From Pomphorhynchus laevis (lineage: Eukaryota > Acanthocephala > Palaeacanthocephala > Echinorhynchida > Pomphorhynchidae), in NCBI GenBank assembly GCA_012934845.2, contig WNNJ02000295.1, positions 1 to 64,000 on the forward strand: a stretch of 64,000 nucleotides of DNA. The letters run 5' to 3'. Positions 1 through 11,439 of the stretch are shown here, piece after piece. The first letter of the stretch is position 1, and each line of letters opens with the position of its first letter. Under the pieces are notes generated by a model. The model was not told where the DNA came from and ran no database searches. It saw only the letters and a program-made list of their open reading frames with translations. The position numbers were made by a program, and so were the translations under genes.

Positions 1-29
1 ACGCAGTAAGAACTAACAATATTAATGTT

Positions 30-1943
30 ATGGGGAAACAATTATTCGATAAATTTATTTGCGCAGACCCTCAAAAACACACTACCAATATTTCACAATC
101 TATGTTGAAAACAATTAACAACCTATCAAAACGGCGGGATATTATAATTAAAAAAGCAGATAAAGGACCTCAGCCAGTAGTGTGGAGTAGTGTTGAGTAT
201 ATTGCGGAGGCTGAAAGGCAATTATCCGAAAGTACGTATCAAGCAGTAACTCAAGATTATCTTCAAGTTACATGCCAAAATCTAGCTGATCATGTACATC
301 ATTTTGTAAGTAGACAAACAATTTCTCTGTCCGATGCAAATGAGCTGATAAATGAACGTGCGCGGTTTGGTATATTCTACATGTTGCCAAAAGTACACAA
401 ACCCATTCGCCCATACGTTGGAAGACCGATAATTAGCTGCAATGGTACACCGAGTGAAAAGTTATCGAGGTATGTACATACTCAGCTGAAACCATACCTT
501 CAAAACGTGCCGGCTCACATTAACAGTACGTTAGAGTTCATAAGAAAGTTTGAGCATGAGAAGGGATCATGGCCTCATGATGCGATTCTTGTAACTGCAG
601 ATGTGAGCAGTCTCTATACAAATATACCTCAAACGCAAGCTTTGGATTCTATTTCTAACTTGCTTAAAGACTCCGGCGTATCAGATAGCCAACGCAAATT
701 TATAGTTGAATCGACAAAAGTTGTTCTCAACTCTAATGTATTCGAGTTTAATGGCCAGTATTATATACAAAAACATGGAACGGCAATGGGAACACCTTTA
801 GCTCCTGCTTTGGCAATTATATATATGGGTGCAATAGAGAAATTATGGATAGAAAAGTCAGACATCAAGCCGTTATTCTATTGTCGATATATTGATGACG
901 TTTTCTTTGTGTGGCCGGACAATGATCAAAGCCTTGAAAAATTTCTTAACTTGTTTGAGGAATGTAGCCCGCTTAAACTTACATGCCAATTCGGACAGCG
1001 GGTCAATTTTCTGGATTTAACATTATATAAACAACAAGGTGTTTATAAATCAAAATATTTTCGCAAACCAGAATCTCCGCCAATGCATATGCACGCCGTC
1101 AGCTGTCATCCACCGTCAATGAAAAGAAATCTGGTATACAATGAGGCCCTTCGCATTCGGCGGGCATGCACCGATTATTCCCAATTTGAGGAAAGTATTC
1201 AGAATATGATACACGATTTTTGTAAACGCGGCTATAAGCGTGAATTTATTGTACGACAAGTGAGACATGTGAGACGGATTTCACGCTCTGCGAGCTTATT
1301 ACAAGAAAGGCGTGAAGAAGTTAAGAATAGAATCATTGTGGAATATAACGCACAATTAGTGTCGTTAAGAAGAGAAATTAACAGAATAGTGAGAAATACT
1401 AATGGTGCTAGGAAGGCTATTGTCTGCTTTAGAATAACAAGAAAAGTGGCGCACACGTTAGTATGCTCAAAGATAAAGGCTGTTGAGGAGCAATTGAACA
1501 GAATAGAAAATGTTAGCAGAGCATGTATGGATAGAAGATGTAAAACTTGTAAATTAATGGCAGAAGCCACATTTGTTGAGAGTAGCATAACTGGGGCAAG
1601 ACTTCGCATACATGGTATGTTCAATTGTAAGTCTTTGGGCATTATTTATGTTGGCACGTGTAGAATTTGTAAAATCCAATATGTTGGGCAAACGTCAATG
1701 TCACTTTCACGTCGTTTAAATTCAAGAAGAACGCATTTTCGCACGGCTAATATAACGGACGGGGCTGTTGCACATTACATATTGCACGGAGAAATCGATT
1801 GCATGGATTACTGTGTGTTTACTCAGGAGGCAGATACAGTAAAAAGGGTTGAAGCAGAAACGCGCCTCATGGGATTGCTTTATAGTGATGCCCCCCATGG
1901 ATGTAACGACGAAAACACCTTCACTTGGAAGGATATAACATGA
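30..1943 (+). CDS. PLE-A reverse transcriptase / GIY-YIG endonuclease polyprotein (possibly 5'-partial)
   Basis: 637-residue frame. PLE proteins copy their RNA at a nick made by their own GIY-YIG nuclease. An N-terminal KKADKG box (41-46) matches the DKG motif of PLEs. YMLPKVHKP (117-125) and GRPI (131-134) follow. The RT palm shows TADVSSLYTNIP with a catalytic Asp at 191, GTAMGTPLAP (250-259) and YIDD (287-290). A Cys-rich linker (C499, C504, C507) precedes GIIY (537-540), YVG (551-553) and an Arg near 561, the GIY-YIG core. The ATG at 30 is only the first Met in view. The frame stays open upstream to base 3, and family proteins usually have more sequence before the DKG box, so the true start is probably outside the window. 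No internal stop. Confidence 0.88.
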   Translation: MGKQLFDKFICADPQKHTTNISQSMLKTINNLSKRRDIIIKKADKGPQPVVWSSVEYIAEAERQLSESTYQAVTQDYLQVTCQNLADHVHHFVSRQTISLSDANELINERARFGIFYMLPKVHKPIRPYVGRPIISCNGTPSEKLSRYVHTQLKPYLQNVPAHINSTLEFIRKFEHEKGSWPHDAILVTADVSSLYTNIPQTQALDSISNLLKDSGVSDSQRKFIVESTKVVLNSNVFEFNGQYYIQKHGTAMGTPLAPALAIIYMGAIEKLWIEKSDIKPLFYCRYIDDVFFVWPDNDQSLEKFLNLFEECSPLKLTCQFGQRVNFLDLTLYKQQGVYKSKYFRKPESPPMHMHAVSCHPPSMKRNLVYNEALRIRRACTDYSQFEESIQNMIHDFCKRGYKREFIVRQVRHVRRISRSASLLQERREEVKNRIIVEYNAQLVSLRREINRIVRNTNGARKAIVCFRITRKVAHTLVCSKIKAVEEQLNRIENVSRACMDRRCKTCKLMAEATFVESSITGARLRIHGMFNCKSLGIIYVGTCRICKIQYVGQTSMSLSRRLNSRRTHFRTANITDGAVAHYILHGEIDCMDYCVFTQEADTVKRVEAETRLMGLLYSDAPHGCNDENTFTWKDIT

Positions 1944-2019
1944 ACGGTTGCATGCGTTTTGTGTTTTTGTTCTTTTTGCTTTATGTTACCTATTGTATAT
2001 GTGCTACTGTATTCTAGAT

Positions 2020-2049
2020 TTGAGAAAGGCCGACTGAGGCCGAAACGTT
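2020..2049 (+). other. Short GGCC hairpin followed by GAAACGTT, degenerate hammerhead-like, in PLE-A 3' region
   Basis: About 80 bases after the stop codon the sequence TTTGAGAAA is followed by GGCC-GACTGA-GGCC and GAAACGTT. This has the layout of a hammerhead core (CUGAUGA, stem II, GAAAC), but the first box is degenerate and stems I and III are not evident. PLE-B carries the same arrangement at the same place. Known PLEs often carry hammerhead motifs in their pseudo-LTRs; whether this one is active is doubtful. Confidence 0.4.
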
Positions 2050-2150
2050 AAAAAATCAGCTATTCGTCAATTTTTCCTGGTAAAACGCTTCTGTTCAGAA
2101 TATATGGCCGAATTTGCTAGAAATCCCAGGAGGCGGTGTAATCACAATTC

Positions 2151-2266
<116 letters not shown>

Positions 2267-2292
2267 ATACCAGGAATACAGAAAAAAATTAT

Positions 2293-2321
2293 TAACGTTT
2301 TCGGCCGAAGCCTTTTTCAAT
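2293..2321 (-). other. GGC-TTC-GGCC hairpin followed by GAAAACGTT in PLE-B 3' region
   Basis: On the minus strand, about 45 bases after the stop, GATTGAAAAA is followed by GGC-TTC-GGCC and GAAAACGTTAA. It is the counterpart of the motif at 2020-2049 in PLE-A. The repeated position and layout in two distinct families suggest a conserved PLE 3' signal; the hammerhead resemblance is partial. Confidence 0.4.
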
Positions 2322-2364
2322 CTAAAACAAGTGCTCAAAATTAGAAAACATCATAAATCCAAAG

Positions 2365-3279
2365 TCACGTTAAGTCTAAATTAAAAATATGTTTATCGTT
2401 TAATCCAAATGGATTATCACTCATCACGCGCCCAATCATCTGCATTTCTCCTTCGCGTCTTTCTTCTGTGCTTCTAAATGTTGATGCTACCACTGTATAT
2501 TTCAATATGTGTTCGTCATCATTTTCTACGATATGCCGTACCAATGCATCATTCTCTTTTCTATTTGCCTTGATATCTGCTCGTCTGTTATTTAGCCTTT
2601 CACTAAGAGATCGGCATGATTCACCTACGTATTGATGATTGCAACCACCACAATGTGCGATGTATATAATATCTTTAGTGGCACAGTTGAAATTTCCTTT
2701 AATAAGATACCTGCGATTGGTGGTTGTGCTAATATAGGTATTGGTGTCACATATGGATTCACATGTCTTACACCTAGGACGTTTACACGACATGCACCCA
2801 TTTATTGATATGTCATTAGCATTTTTAGACTTATCACGAGTAAAGTAGTTACCTAATTTTAGGGGTACCTTAAATACAGTTTTTATATCTGTATTTGAAC
2901 CGGATTCTTTTATTATTTGGTTCATGTCTTTTCTTAGATTTGCAAGTCCTGGGTGATATGTTAGAACCAACAGACGCTTATCTCGCATAAACTTACTATC
3001 GCTCTTTTCTATCGACGTTGTGTGATCCATCCTTCGTACCTTCTGTATGTGTTGGTACGTCTGTCTATAGGTATAACCTCTATTCAGTAAAATATTTCTA
3101 AAATCTGCAAGTGCATTTTCCATATCACTCACATCCATGCATGCCCTTCTCCGTCGCAAAGCTTCCGAATAAATCATTGACCTTTTTACGGATGAAGGAT
3201 GACAATACCCTGCATGAAGTAATAAATTATTTTTTGAAGTGGGTTTTTTTGTAGAATTTGTGCTTGATGTTGTTACCAT
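2365..3279 (-). pseudogene. PLE-B thumb, Cys-rich linker and GIY-YIG endonuclease
   Basis: 304-residue minus-strand frame. The first part (CHPSSVKRSMIYSEALRRRR, 26-45) is the region after the RT palm that is also found in PLE-A. A Cys cluster at 162-173 (CMSCKRPRCKTC) precedes DIIY (203-206), C210/C213, YVG (217-219) and an Arg near 228, the GIY-YIG fold. The end NPFGLNDKH matches the family's usual final Asn-Asp box. It continues the RT frame upstream on the same strand, so the element is broken between the two. Confidence 0.85.
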
Positions 3280-3952
3280 CTGTTGAAACTATTATATCTA
3301 GAAATGGCAATTCATCACCCATTTCGAAATTGAAATGAAGCGGCCCATTGTTCAATTCGGTTTTAAATAGATTCAACTTATCACTCGTTCCTTTCCAGAT
3401 TATGAAAATATCATCAATGTACCTTACGTAGAGCAGAATATCCATCTCGTACTTCATTATCACAGCATTTTCTATCATGGATACGTAAAGAATAGCATAA
3501 GCAGGTGCCATGGGTGTTCCCAAGGCTGTTCCTTTCACTTGTTTGTAGTATGTGTCGTTGAATCGAAATATGTTGTGATCGAGAATAAGATCAATTGATT
3601 CCTCTACAAATGTGCATTTCGTTTTGGGCCATTGGCTATAATTCATAAAACTTGTTACTGCATCGATTCCTTCTCGATGAGGAATGTTTGTGTAGAGTGA
3701 AGTAATATCAGCTGTAACTATTGTTAGCTTGTCGTTCGTTGCTATATTAAGATTTTTTAATTTTCGAATGAATTGCAATGAGCTGCTTATATAAGTTTGA
3801 ACATTTTTAGCAAGTGGTATAAGTAATTTGTGTATATATTTAGATAAGTTTTCCATTACCGTGTTTTTACAGCTCACAATCGGTCGACCAACAAAAGGTC
3901 TTTCTGGTTTGTGTACTTTTGGCAGCATATAGAATGTGCCAAATTTCACCAT
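3227..3952 (-). pseudogene. PLE-B reverse transcriptase domain, N-terminally truncated
   Basis: 241-residue minus-strand frame containing YMLPKVHKP (8-16), GRPIVSC (22-28), TADITSLYTNIP with catalytic Asp 82, GTALGTPMAP (141-150) and YIDD (168-171). These are the palm motifs of a PLE RT. The DKG region that should precede it is absent, because the copy is truncated at its 5' end. It overlaps the next frame by about 50 bases; in a working PLE the two would be one protein. Confidence 0.85.
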
Positions 3953-3957
3953 GTCAC

Positions 3958-4436
3958 TTCTAGAAGACTAATGAGAACCCGGCAACACTCATCAGTAGAA
4001 TGAAGTACTCACCGGTCATTTCGGTTAATTTTGTGACATTGTGAATGAAGGCGTTTACGACACTGCTTAATTGTCTGAGGTTTAAACTCATTACCAGATC
4101 TAATTGCTGTGCAAACTATTCTTAAGCACTAGGCATAGGTTGTTGCTAAATTGTCGCTGCACTCGTTGGATTCTTAATAGATACAGCATTCTAGTAATAG
4201 TGCACGGATGTGCTAAGTAGTCAACGGTCCAGGATTTCTTTTGAAATACGGCATTTTACAAAATAGTGTTGCTTGTTAGACTACACTTTGATTCACGACT
4301 TTAAGTAACCATGTCACTTCATTGTGACTGAAAGTCTCCATGAAGTCTACTTGACCAGTAAGTACTTCATTCCACCAACGAGCGGGTGGGATGCAGTTCA
4401 CTACTGACGAGTGGGAGGGATGCAGAGGAAGACATG
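3958..4436. other. Unassigned AT-rich spacer
   Basis: No convincing coding frame. A short stretch around 4230-4300 (TTTTGAAATACGGCATTTT, then TTGCTTGTTAGAC) resembles pieces of the second satellite found after 54 kb, so it may be a decayed monomer. The last 60 bases hold GGGATGCAG words that grade into the first satellite. Confidence 0.4.
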
Positions 4437-7400
4437 GAGCCGTCTGCTAGTCCTCCTCTGCATCCAGCAGTGGGAGGCAACTGGTACTGATGAGCCACAG
4501 AGATGACGAAACGGCATTCGTCATTATTTCGCGTGGGTTTATATGATTACCAAAAAATTCACGCGGAATGAAATCATCATTTGAGATTAGAAGTAAGCCA
4601 ATATTAAGATAACTTGCGCTGGCATTTGCCAGTGCTTGTTCTAATGATCTAATTTGGTAAATTGGATAATTAGCACAATTGAATCATGCACATGATTCAT
4701 TCACTGATTGCCGTATGCGAGTCCTCCTCTGCATCCAACAGTGGGAGGGAACTGGCACTGATAAGTCATAGTGATGACGAAACGGCATTTGTCATTCTTT
4801 CAAATCAGGCTTATGATTACTTAAAAATTCACGCGGAATGATATCATCATTTGAAATAAGAAGTAAGACGATACAAAGATACCTTGAGCTACAATTTGCC
4901 AGTGCTAGTGCTAATGATTCAATTTAATAAACCTATTGTAGTGCTAATTTAAACTATAGATGATGTTACTAGAGATTTTCTAGTAAATCATGCACTTGAT
5001 TCATTTGTTGATTGCCGTCTGCTGGTACACCTCTGTATCTAGCAGTGGGAGGGAACTAGAACTGATGAGTCATAATGATGACGAAACGGGCAATTATAAT
5101 AACTAAAAAAGACGCGGAATGACATCATCATTTAAGATTAGAAATAAGCTGATATTTAGATACCTTTCGCTAGCATTTGCAGTGCTTGTGCTAATGATCC
5201 AATTTGGTGAAGCTATTGTAGTGCTAATTAAGCACTCTACCTTATGTTACTAGAGAATTTCTAGTACATCATGTTGATCGCCGTCTGCATGCCCATTGCT
5301 ACATCCACCAGTGAGAGGGAACTGGCACTAATGAGTCATAGTGCTGACCAAACGGCATTCGTCATTATTTTGCGTCTGTCTTATATGATTACTAAAAAAA
5401 ATCACGTGGAATTGTATCATCATTTGAGATTAGAAGTAAACCGATGTTAAGATACCTTGCGCTGACATTCGCCAGTGCTTGTGCTAATTATCCAATTTGG
5501 TGAATCTATTGTAGTGCTGATTCAGCATTCTACATGATGTTACTAGAGATTTTCTAGTAAATCATTCATTTGATTAATTTGTTGATTTCCGTTTGCTGGT
5601 CCTCCTCTGCATCCAGCAGTGAGAGGGAAGTGGCTTTGATGAGTCATAGTGATGACGAAACGGCAATCGTCATTCTTTCGCGTCGGGCTTGTATGATTAC
5701 TAAAAAATTTACGCACAATGTTATTACTATTTGAGATTAGAAGTATGCCGATATTAAGATATCTTGCGCTGTCATTCGCCAGTGCTTGTGATAATAATCC
5801 GATTTGGTGATGCTATTGAATTGCTAATTCAGCACTCTAGCTGATGTTTCTAGAGATGATCTAGTACATCATGCATATGATTTTTCCTTGATTGCTGTCT
5901 GCAAGTCCTATTTAGCAACCACTAGTGGGAAGGAACTGGCACTGATGAGTCATTGTGATGACAACACGGCATTCGTCATTCTTTCGCGTCTGCCCTATAT
6001 GATTACTTAACAATTCACGCGGAATGGTTTTATCATTTGAGATTAGAAGTAAGCCGATATTAAGATACCTTGCGCTGAAAATTGTTAGTGCTTGTGCTAA
6101 TGATCCAATTTGGTTGAGCTATTGTAGTGCTAATTTAGCACCCTAGATGATGTTACCAGAGATTTTCTAGTACATCATACACTTGATTTATTCGTTGATT
6201 GCGTCTGCAAGTTCTTCTCCGAATCCAGCAGTAGGAGGGAACTGTTACTGATGAGTCAGTGATATCAAAACGGCATTCGTCATTCTTTTGCATTGGACTT
6301 ATATGATTACTAAAAATTTCACGCGGAATAGTATCATCATTTAAGATAAGATGTAAGCTGGTAATAAGATACCTTGCGCGAATTTGACAGCGCATGTGCA
6401 AATGACCAATTTGATAAAGCTATTGTAGTGCTAATTTAGCACTCTAGGTGATGTTACCAAGGATTTCTAGTACATTATACACTTAATTTATTCGTTGATT
6501 GCCATCTGCTAGTCCACCTCTGAATCCAGAATTAGAAGGGAACTGTTACTGATGTGTCATTGTGATATCGAAACGGCATTCATCATTCTTTTGCGTTGGA
6601 CCTATATGATTACTAAAAAATTCACGCGGAATTGTATCATCATTTGAGATTAGAAATAAGTTGGTATTAAGATACCTTTGCTAGAATTTGTTAGTGCTTG
6701 TGCTAATGATCCAATGTAGTGAAGCTATTGTAAAACTAATTTAGCACTCTATATGCTGGTTCTAGAGATTTTCTTGTATATCATGCACTTATTCATTCGT
6801 TGATTGCAATCTGCTTGTACTCATCTGCATCCAGCAGTAGGAAGAAACTAACACGGATGAGTCATTTTGATGACGAAACGGCATTCGTCATTCTTTCGCT
6901 TCGGGCTTTTATAGATATCAAAAAAATTCACGCAAATGTTTTCATCATTTGAGATTTGAAATAAGCCGATATTAAGATACCTTGCGCTAACATTTGCCAG
7001 TGCTTGTGCTAATGATTTTATTTGATAAAGCTATTGTAGTGCTAATTCAGCACTCTAGCTGTTGTAAATAGAGATTTTCTAGTACATCATGCACTTGAAT
7101 CATTCGTTGATTGCCTTGTTCTTGAATGTAGTTCTCTTCTGCATTTATCAGTTGGAGGGAACTGGCACTTATGAGTCACAGTGATGACGAAACGGTATTC
7201 GTAATTCCTTGTCGTCTGGCTTATATGATTACTAAACAATTCACGCGGAATTGTATCATCATTTGAGATTAAAAGTAAGACGATATTAAGATACCTTGCG
7301 CTGAAATTTGTAAGTGCTTGTGCTAATGATCTAATTTGATTAAGCTATTGTAGTGCTACTTCAGTATTCTAGATGATGCTACTAGAGATTGTCTAGTAAA

Positions 7401-9375
7401 TCATGCACTTGATTTATTTGTTGATTTCCGTCTGCTAGTTATCTCCTGCGTCCAATAGTAGGATTTATATGTCGGGTTTATATGATTATTAAAAAATTTA
7501 CGCATAATGGTATCATCATTTGAGAATAGAAGAGAGAAGATATTAAGATACCTTAGGCTGGCATTTGCCGTAGCTTGTGCTATTGATCTAATTTTGTGAA
7601 GCTATTGTAATGCTAATTCGGCACACTAGATGATGTTACTATAGATTTTCTAGCACACCATGCACTAAATTTATTCGCTGATTCCCGTCTGCTACTCTCA
7701 CTCTGCATCAAGCAGTTAGAAGGAACTAGCACTGATGAGTCATAGTGATGACAAAACGGCATTCGTCATTCTTTCGCGTCGGGCTTATATGATTACTAAA
7801 AAATAAACGCGGAATGGTATCATCAATTTAGATTGGAAGTAAGGCAATACTAAGATATCTTGCGCTCGCATTTTCCGGTGCTTGTGCTAATGATCTAATT
7901 TGGTAAAATACTGTAGTGCTAGTTTAGCATTTTAGATGATGTTACTAGAGATTTTCTATTACATCATGCACTTGAATCATTCGTGGATTGCAGTCTGCAA
8001 AGGGAACTGGCACTGATGAGTCATAGTGATGACAAAACGGCATTCGATATTCTCTCGCGTCGGGCTTATATGATTACTTAAAAATTTACGCAAAATGGTA
8101 TCTTTATATGAGATAAGAAGTAAGCGGGTATTAAGATACCTTCCGCTGGCATTTGCCAGTGCTTGTGCCAATAATTTAATTTGGTGAAGATATTGTAGTG
8201 TAAATTCTGCAATCTAATGATGTAACTAGAGATTTTCTAGTACATCATGCACTTGAATCATTCGTTGATTGCAGTCTGCTAGTCCTCCTCGGAATCCAGC
8301 AGGGGGAGGGAACTGGCACTGATGAGTCATAGTGATGACGAAACGGCATTCGTCGTTCATTCGCGTAGGGCTTATATTATTACTAAATAATTTACGCACA
8401 ATGTTATTATCGTTTGAGATTACAAGTATGCCGATATAAAAATATCTTGCGCTGCCATTTGTCAGTGCTTGTGCTAATATTTCTATTTATTAAAGCTATT
8501 GAATCGCTAATTAAGCACTTTAGCTGATGTTACCAGAGATTTTCTAGTACATCATGCACTTGATTCATTCGTTGATTGCCGTCTGCTGGTACTCTTCTGC
8601 ATCCAGCAGTGTATGAAAACTAACACTGATGAGTCATTTTAATGACGAAGCAGCATTCGTCATTCTTTTGCGTCTGGCTTTTATAATTACCAAAAAAATC
8701 ACGCAAATGTTATCATCATTTGAGATTAGAAATAAGCCGATATTAAGATAACTTGCGCAAACATTTGCCGGTGCTTGTGCTAATGATCCCATTTGGTAAA
8801 ACTATTGTAGTGCTAATTTAGCACTCTAGTTGTTGTAACTAGAGATTTTCTAGTATATCATGCACTTGAATCATTTGTTGATTGCCTTTTGCTGGTTCTT
8901 CTCTGCATTTATTGTTGGAAAGAACTGGCACTTATGAGTCATAGTGATGCGAAACAGCCTTCTTCTTTCTTTCGCGACGGGTTTAAATGATTACTAATTA
9001 ATTCACGTATAATAGTATCATCATTTGAAATAAGAAGTAAGCCGATATTAAGATACATTGCGCTGACGTTTGCTATTGCTTGTGCTAATGATCCAATTTG
9101 GTAAAGCTATTTTAGTGCTAATTCAGCATTCTAGATGATGTAATTAGAGATTTTCTAGGACATCATGCACTTGATTCATTCGTTGATTGCCGTCTGTCCT
9201 TACTCCTCTGCATCCAGAAGTTGGAGGAAACACACTGATGAGTCATTTTGATGACGAAACGGCATTAGTCATTCTTTCGCGTCGGGCTTTCATAATTACC
9301 AAAAAATTCACGCAAATGTTTTCATCATCTAAGATTAGAAATAATCCGATATTAAAATAACTTGCGCAAACATTT
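4437..9375 (+). repeat. SatHH satellite array, block 1 (about 305-bp monomers, plus orientation)
   Basis: About 16 tandem diverged monomers. The CTGATGAG box or its variants recur near 4487, 4758, 5062, 5328, 5636, 5942, 6248 and 6549, giving a period mostly of 300-308 with some shorter units. Recognisable segments in order: GTTGATTGCCGTCTGCTAG, TCTGCATCCAGCAG, CTGATGAG...GAAAC...GTC, CGTCGGGCTTATATGATTAC, ATTCACGCGGAATGG, GTAAGCCGATATTAAG, GCTGGCATTTGCCAGTGC, TAGTGCTAATTCAGCACTC, ACTAGAGATTTTCTAGTAC. Every short open frame in the array is incidental. Divergence between neighbours is high, so the array is old. Confidence 0.95.
8319..8354 (+). ncRNA. Hammerhead-ribozyme-like core in a SatHH monomer (representative, exact)
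   Basis: CTGATGA is followed by a perfect 5-bp stem II (GUCAU, loop AGUG, AUGAC), then GAAA, then a 3-bp stem III (ACG, loop GCAUU, CGU) and C as the cleavage base of a GUC triplet. All invariant core positions of a type I hammerhead are present in the right order and spacing. What is missing is a clear stem I: the bases before CTGATGA (AACTGGCA) do not pair with those after GTC. Activity is therefore unproven. The same core, with scattered changes, recurs in most monomers. Confidence 0.6.
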
Positions 9376-10495
9376 TCCTCCGTGGGTTAAGGTAAAAACT
9401 AGCGTCAGCCATGTGGAATCATCTTTAAAATATTCGTTTAAGCTTAAGAATTCATCTCTCTTTCATACGGTGTACTTGTGCCCTGATTTGTCGAAACTTG
9501 AGCAAGAGGAACTTAAGAGACTACGGAAAGAATTATCCGAACGAAAAAAGTCAGACCCAAGTAAGCGATATTTTATTAGAGGACATAAGATAGTGGTTTC
9601 ATCAAGTAGGGAAGCCCACGCAGTAAATGTGAGCTTACCAGTACTCGGCGAAGTTTCGTCTACAGGCAACAACAATCTTTCTAACCCAGCCAATATATGA
9701 CCAACGATTGAAAATGATTTAAAGGTAAATCCTTCAGCAAAACTTCAAGTAAATCATCCGGGGTATCTTCTAATTGATTCTACTCCACTGCTCCCCAAAT
9801 TTCCCTTGAAAATTAGCCGTTTTAAATATCCGCTCTCTTAGTAACAAGGTTGATTCAGTATAATAAATATGAATAAATCTTTGGATGTTTTGTGTTTAAC
9901 TGAATCTTGGCACGTTGATCAGAATGATTACTCTCTTAAACGCCTCCGCTCTTAAAATCTCTCTGTGGTCGATAAGGTTCGTTAACGACCTATTAGTTCA
10001 AATCGATCAATTAACCACGATGGTCTTATAGCTTTCTCTCACCATTGGTCTCCATTGCAATCATTACCGTTGCCATTTGTTCCTCTCACTTTCGAACTAC
10101 TTGGGTTCCGTGTAAAAGCCGGCTCGTTGTTTCTCAATATCTACTTATTCTATCGGCCTGGATCATGTCATCCGTCTGACTCTTTTTTCTGTGAACTGTC
10201 AAACTTACTTTCTTTCATCTTCCTCTCCGGTTTACCTTGCGTTGTACTAGGTGATATAAATGTTCGCTTAGACCGTCCTCGTGATTCCAATACCCTAAAG
10301 ACGATTTCTACATTTAACGATCATGATTTTCAAATCATGTCTCCTCATTATTCTTCTGCTACCCATATTCTTGGCGGTACCCTCGATATTGTTGCCCTAC
10401 CTACGCGTCTTGCGTTGTCTTCTTCATTGTACATATCTGATCCTGCTCTATCCGACCACTTCCTTGTTACATATTCTCTCTCTTTGTTAATAACA
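9376..10495 (+). pseudogene. CR1/jockey-like LINE fragment (ORF1 C-terminus and start of AP endonuclease)
   Basis: Two coding relics lie between SatHH blocks. Up to 9700, LKNSSLFHTVYLCPDLSKLE followed by a charged helix and YFIRGHKIV is the C-terminal part of an ORF1 protein as seen in CR1/jockey-type LINEs. The LINE at 39203 has a similar piece. At 10055-10490, YRPGSCHPSDSFF, VVLGDINVRLD, GTLDIV and SDPALSDHFLV are the motifs of the AP-type endonuclease that nicks the target. The RT half is absent. The piece sits exactly where the satellite changes strand. Confidence 0.75.
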
Positions 10496-11425
10496 GCTTC
10501 CTCCCACTGCTATATGCAGAAGAGGACTAGCAGACGAAAATCAACGAATGAATAAAGTGCTTGCTTTACTAGATAATTTCCAGTAAAATCATCTAGAGTG
10601 ATAAATTAACACTACAACAGCTTTGCAAAATTGACTCATAAGCACAAGTACTGCCAAATCCCGTCGCTAGGTATCTTATCGGCTTACTTCTAATCTTAAA
10701 TGACGATACCAATTCGCGTGAATTTTTTTGTAATCATATTATCTCGACGCGAAAGAATGATGAATAGCGTTTCGCTCTTACTATGACTCATAAGTGACAG
10801 TTCACGCTTACAGCTGGATGCAGAGGAGGACAAGCAGACAGCAATCAACGAATAAATCAAGTGTATGATGTAGTGAAAAATCTCTATTAACATCATCTAG
10901 AGTGCTGAACTAGCACTACAGTATCTTCACCAAATTGGATCATTAGCACACACACTGGAAATGCCAGCGAAATGTATCATAATATCAGCTTACTTTAAAC
11001 CCCAATTGATGATACCATTTCGCGTGAATTTTTTAGTAATCATATAAGCCCGACTCGAAAGAATGACGAATGCAGTTACGTTATCACTATGACTCATAAG
11101 TGCAAGTTCCTTCTACTGCTGGATGCAGATGAGGACTGCCAGACGGCAAACAACGAATATTTGAGTGCATGATGTACTAGAAAATCTCTAGTTACATCAT
11201 CTAGTGTGATGAATTAGCACTACAATAGCTTAACCAAATTGGATGATTAGCCCAAGCACTGGCAAATGTCTGCTCAGGTTATCTTAATATCAGCTTATTT
11301 CTAATCTCTATCGATGATATATGCCGCGTGAATTTTTTGCAATCATACAAGCAGGACGCCAAAGAATGATAAATGCCGCTTCGTCATTAAAATGACTCAT
11401 CAGTGTCAGCTTTCTCCCACTGAGG
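10496..11425 (-). repeat. SatHH array, block 2 (minus orientation)
   Basis: About three monomers, inverted relative to block 1. The complement of the hammerhead-like box (GTTTCG...ACTCAT) appears around 10770 and 11070. It follows directly on the LINE fragment. Confidence 0.9.
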
Positions 11426-11439
11426 AAAGATTGATTGAC

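Noticed and set aside
4437-9375. CRISPR-like regularly spaced repeats
   Set aside because: The whole 305-bp unit repeats with no unique spacers, and the sequence is eukaryotic; it is an ordinary tandem satellite.
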